DNA from: a bacterium
GTDB lineage: Bacteria; CAIWAD01
DNA: 17,904 nucleotides
NCBI GenBank assembly: GCA_030429345.1
Contig: JAUIFJ010000050.1
Location: 1 to 17,904 of the forward strand
Direction: 5' to 3'
Shown here one piece after another: positions 15,029 to 17,904 of the stretch (position 1 is its first letter; every line of letters starts with the position of its first letter). The position numbers and the translations under genes are program-made. The notes under the pieces are model-generated. The model worked only from the letters and a program-made list of their open reading frames with translations, had not been told where the DNA came from and did not search any database.

Positions 15029-17521
15029 ATGAGACACGCAGTTTCTGCATGGTTGTTGGTGATTTGTGTCCACATGGTGGTTTCAACATGCCAAGCATTT
15101 GATTTTGGAGAGGAAACAATTCTTGCCGGACAAACGGTGGACCCCCGCTGTGTTCGGCTTGCGGACATGAATGATGATGGGCTAGCGGATGTAGTTGTTA
15201 CTTCATCTGGCAACAATACTGTTTCCTGGTTCAGAAATCTTGGTGAAGCCAATGGCTTCAGCTCCGGGATTATCATCGAATCGGAATACCTGTACCCCGA
15301 TGCTATAGAGTGTAATGACCTGGATTCGGATGGTGATGTCGATGTGCTGGTTGCGTTTCGATTCAGCAACAGAGTGTCGTGGTACGAGAACATGGATGGT
15401 GCAGGGAATCAATTCCAAGAACATGTAGTATCTGACGTACTTGATCAACCCACTGCAGTGCATATTGCGGATATGGATAGTGATGGAACAATGGATGTTA
15501 TTGTGGCTTCGGACTATATCCAGAATCTGGTCTGGTTCCCGAATGAGCAGGGAGATGGCGAATTCAGCTCGTTGATTGGAATTGCGCTCAATTCATATTC
15601 GGAGCGGATTTACGCTTGTGATATCGACAATGACCAAGGAATGGATATCCTCTCTGTTTCCTTGCAAACCGACGAGGTTCGCTGGTACAAGAATTTTGGT
15701 GGTCAGGGCCAATTCTTTACAGATCACCTCATTGCAGAAATTGGGGGTCCCACGAGCATTCAGTGCGTCGATGTTGACAACGATACGGATCTGGACATCG
15801 TTGTGGCGGGGACATACAACGACGAGGTGGTCTGGTATCAAAACCTGGATGCTCAAGGAACATTCAGTGAAGAGATCGAAATCACTGATTCAGTTAATAA
15901 TCCCTGGGATCTTCAATGCAGGGACATGAATGATGATGGCCATGTAGACATTGTCGTGCTGTCCAATTCGGACTACACTGTGGAGTTGCTTCTGAACTCA
16001 GGTTCAAATGGTGTATTCGGAGAAGGCGTTAGCATTGCCACCATCGACACGTTCTATCGTTCTATGGACGTATCTGCAAGTGGGCAAGGGAATTCTCCAG
16101 TAGTAGCGACTATTGCCAGCAATAACATTGTAGCGTTCCATTCGGAGTTCGAAGGTTCTTGGATGACTCGGGAGATAACCTCGAGTGCAGAAGGAGTAAG
16201 AATTGCCGTAAGTGCAGACATGGATCAGGATGGAGATCTGGATGTGATCGCCTCGTCCAATGAGGAAGAAAAGCTCCTTTGGATGTCCAACCTGGATTCG
16301 GCTGGGCGCTTTGGACCTAGTCACGATGTGCCCCTGGAGTGGAATGACCACTTTAGAGCAGTGGCAGTCGCTGACCTGGACGGGGACCAGGACTTGGATG
16401 TGATCGGAGCAGGCTTGGACTTGAAGTGGTTCCGGAATGAAAATGAGTCCGACGAGTTGACCTTTGTTGAAGAGTTGGCATCCGGACTTGGATACATAGA
16501 AACTATTATCCCGATGTTCATTAACGGAGATGACAGTGTGGATCTCCTGCTGCGGGTAGGGTCCAATAATGCTATTGGTTGGCTTCCGAATCTGGATGGT
16601 CAGGGCAGTTTCGGATTGTTTCAGGTAATCGCAACTTTCGATGTAGGACATAACTCACTCAAGTGCGCGGATATAAATCAGGATGGGTTGTTGGATGTCG
16701 TTGTTGGTACAAATGATGGGCTGTTTTGGATCGAGAACCTTAATGGTCAGGGAAGTTTTGGCGAAGCGCAGACGATTGCCGATGCAAGTGTTGGAAAAAT
16801 TGAGGTGATACGTATTGATGACGATGATTTTCCGGATGTCGTTGCAGGTTTGGGCAGAGAAATGCACTGGTATCGAAATCCTGGCACCTCCGGGGGGATC
16901 TGGATTGATGCGGACATTCAACCAGACCTAATGGGTTTAGGAAGCACTCAAAACATCATAGGAAAAGATTTGGATCTTGATGGTGATACAGATCTCGTCG
17001 TTTCCTGGGGCGGAATTCGTGATCCAGATCTGGCTGATATCCTGCTGTTCGAGAACGAAAACGGAAATGGAGACTTTGGTGCATACGAATCTGTTCCTGT
17101 TGAAGTAGAAAATATCAGTGACCTTGAAGTCGCCGATATGAATGGAGATGGACTTCCGGATCTCTTGCTTTCTTCTAGCAGCAGTAGCCAAGTCGTTTGG
17201 GTCAGGAATGAAGGTCCGGTCAGCATTGCACCACGTCAGGAATATGAGTCGCGTCCCAATAGTGTGGTTCTTGAACCTGCATTCCCCAATCCTTTCAATC
17301 CTGCGACGAGAATTCCGTTTCGCATCTCATCTATTGCCAAGGTTCAATTGGATCTATATTCGGTAAATGGGAGAAGAGTCAAGAGCCTGGTTGATGGAGT
17401 GTTGCCTGCAGGGCAACATGCAGCCTTTCTGCAGGCAGATGGCCTTGCGAGCGGGGTTTACTTCGTGACTCTTCGATCCAATGGGGTGCAGCAATCACAG
17501 AAAATTCTGTTGCTAAAGTAA
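15029..17521 (+). CDS. Secreted FG-GAP/VCBS repeat protein with type IX-style C-terminal sorting domain
   Basis: An 830-aa exported protein. I chose ATG 15029 over 14996 because GGAGG precedes it and the signal peptide then begins cleanly: MRHAVSAWLLVICVHMVVSTCQA, cut before FDFGEE. About twelve repeats follow, each with a calcium-binding D-x-D/N-x-DG-x-x-D loop and a strand ending in a W-x-x-N motif, for example LADMNDDGLADVVV, VADLDGDQDLDVIG and VADMNGDGLPDLLL. They predict a beta-propeller. The last 80 residues start at AFPNPFNPATRIPF and end with GVYFVTLRSNG and KILLLK. This is the FlgD-Ig-like/Por sorting type domain widespread in FCB-group bacteria with type IX secretion. It is probably cell-surface or secreted, for adhesion or polymer binding. 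It is divergent from the sigma operon and so may belong to its regulon. Confidence 0.9.
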   Translation: MRHAVSAWLLVICVHMVVSTCQAFDFGEETILAGQTVDPRCVRLADMNDDGLADVVVTSSGNNTVSWFRNLGEANGFSSGIIIESEYLYPDAIECNDLDSDGDVDVLVAFRFSNRVSWYENMDGAGNQFQEHVVSDVLDQPTAVHIADMDSDGTMDVIVASDYIQNLVWFPNEQGDGEFSSLIGIALNSYSERIYACDIDNDQGMDILSVSLQTDEVRWYKNFGGQGQFFTDHLIAEIGGPTSIQCVDVDNDTDLDIVVAGTYNDEVVWYQNLDAQGTFSEEIEITDSVNNPWDLQCRDMNDDGHVDIVVLSNSDYTVELLLNSGSNGVFGEGVSIATIDTFYRSMDVSASGQGNSPVVATIASNNIVAFHSEFEGSWMTREITSSAEGVRIAVSADMDQDGDLDVIASSNEEEKLLWMSNLDSAGRFGPSHDVPLEWNDHFRAVAVADLDGDQDLDVIGAGLDLKWFRNENESDELTFVEELASGLGYIETIIPMFINGDDSVDLLLRVGSNNAIGWLPNLDGQGSFGLFQVIATFDVGHNSLKCADINQDGLLDVVVGTNDGLFWIENLNGQGSFGEAQTIADASVGKIEVIRIDDDDFPDVVAGLGREMHWYRNPGTSGGIWIDADIQPDLMGLGSTQNIIGKDLDLDGDTDLVVSWGGIRDPDLADILLFENENGNGDFGAYESVPVEVENISDLEVADMNGDGLPDLLLSSSSSSQVVWVRNEGPVSIAPRQEYESRPNSVVLEPAFPNPFNPATRIPFRISSIAKVQLDLYSVNGRRVKSLVDGVLPAGQHAAFLQADGLASGVYFVTLRSNGVQQSQKILLLK

Positions 17522-17545
17522 AAACTTAACCAGGCTCGGAGATTT

Positions 17546-17589
17546 GGCGCTGCAGTGTTGCACAAATTTTTGTGTGATGCTGCAGCGCC
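17546..17589. terminator. Long imperfect hairpin after the FG-GAP gene
   Basis: Perfect 10-bp outer arms, GGCGCTGCAG (17546-17555) and CTGCAGCGCC (17580-17589), enclose a partly paired inner stem (GCACAAA with TTTGTGT). The hairpin starts 25 bp after the FG-GAP stop. There is no T-tract after it on the plus strand, so it may act as a 3' mRNA-stabilising or Rho-assisted structure rather than a classical intrinsic terminator. A mobile-element end or REP-like element is an alternative. Confidence 0.55.
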
Positions 17590-17710
17590 GTGAGGAGCAA
17601 AGCGTTGGCATGCCGATTCTAAGCCACCCCGGCTCTAGAAAGTTGATCTTCTGTTATTCTGCCTACTCCTTTCGTTGTTGCGTCGCATAGTAAGGCATGC
17701 GGAGGATCTT

Positions 17711-17741
17711 CGTAGCGTCAAGTCCAAAAGTGTGTGCAAAT
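17711..17741 (-). repeat. Probable right terminal inverted repeat of an IS256-family element
   Basis: Directly after the transposase stop, the minus strand reads TTTGCACACACTTTTGGACT followed by TGACGCTAC. This resembles the terminal repeats of IS256-family elements, which lie just outside the transposase gene and often contain a TTTACACAC-like block. The other end and the target duplication are outside the window, so the exact boundary is approximate. Confidence 0.45.
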
Positions 17742-17904
17742 TCAACCGGCCTTCCGTAGTGACAGCATTTCAAGTAGTTCAGGATTAAGGTAGCGGCGCT
17801 CACTCCGCCATTCTTCATCCTGCTCAACGGTCAGCGCTGTGATAAGTCGCAGCAGACTGGCGCTGTTCGAGAAGATCCCCACCAGACGAACACGGCGACG
17901 AAGT
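17742..17904 (-). CDS. IS256-family (Mutator-type) transposase, C-terminal part, cut by window edge
   Basis: The minus strand encodes 53 residues before TGA: LRRRVRLVGIFSNSASLLRL, then ITALTVEQDEEW and RSERRYLNPELLEMLSLRKAG. The R-R-R-x-R-x-V-G-I-F-x-N block, the LEQ-D/N-x-EW motif and the RRY segment are hallmarks of the C-terminus of IS256 DDE transposases. The N-terminal zinc/HTH region and the catalytic DDE residues lie beyond 17904. No frameshift is visible in this part. It shows that the right side of the low-GC segment borders a mobile element. Confidence 0.85.
   Translation of the reverse strand, partial: LRRRVRLVGIFSNSASLLRLITALTVEQDEEWRSERRYLNPELLEMLSLRKAG

Overview
The window looks like part of a genome or metagenome-assembled genome from a Gram-negative bacterium near the FCB superphylum (Krumholzibacteriota/Eisenbacteria-like lineages are plausible). 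The reasons are the high-GC housekeeping part, a secreted FG-GAP/VCBS protein ending in a 'PNPFNP' type IX-secretion-style sorting domain, a large secreted subtilisin, and ECF sigma/CHAT signalling genes. The taxonomic call is inference.

Layout. (1) Positions 1-153 hold a 12-bp tandem repeat running off the left edge. (2) 279-3859 (+) is a two-gene regulatory operon: a small XRE-like helix-turn-helix protein and a 1070-aa STAND-type ATPase with a C-terminal SARP-like winged helix plus BTAD. (3) 3969-9101 (-) is a tightly coupled three-gene operon: a small secreted protein, a second small secreted coiled-coil protein, and a 1363-aa secreted S8 protease. A strong hairpin terminator at 3907-3938 lies between this operon and the convergent STAND gene. 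Upstream, 9419-9745 (-) encodes a cytosolic-looking relative of the first small secreted protein. (4) 9951-10061 (-) is the last 36 codons of a branched-chain aminotransferase (ilvE), with its intrinsic terminator, cut off abruptly.

(5) From about 10062 the base composition changes sharply to AT-richer DNA. There follow a 1041-aa TPR-CHAT caspase-like protease (+), then on the opposite strand a 263-aa protein with a degenerate zinc-finger anti-sigma motif and an ECF-type sigma factor in one operon. A near-perfect CRP/FNR-type palindrome sits upstream of the sigma gene. A divergent secreted beta-propeller protein follows. (6) The right edge is the C-terminus of an IS256-family (Mutator-type) transposase, with a likely IS end near 17711. 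Segment 10062-17711 therefore looks like an accessory island between a gene relic and an insertion sequence.

The most interesting hypothesis is that TPR-CHAT protease, anti-sigma-like protein and ECF sigma factor form a protease-controlled transcription switch. This is similar in logic to the Craspase-Csx30-RpoE output of type III-E CRISPR, but no CRISPR array or Cas gene is visible here. The second is the three-gene secreted subtilisin cassette with two small co-translated partner proteins.
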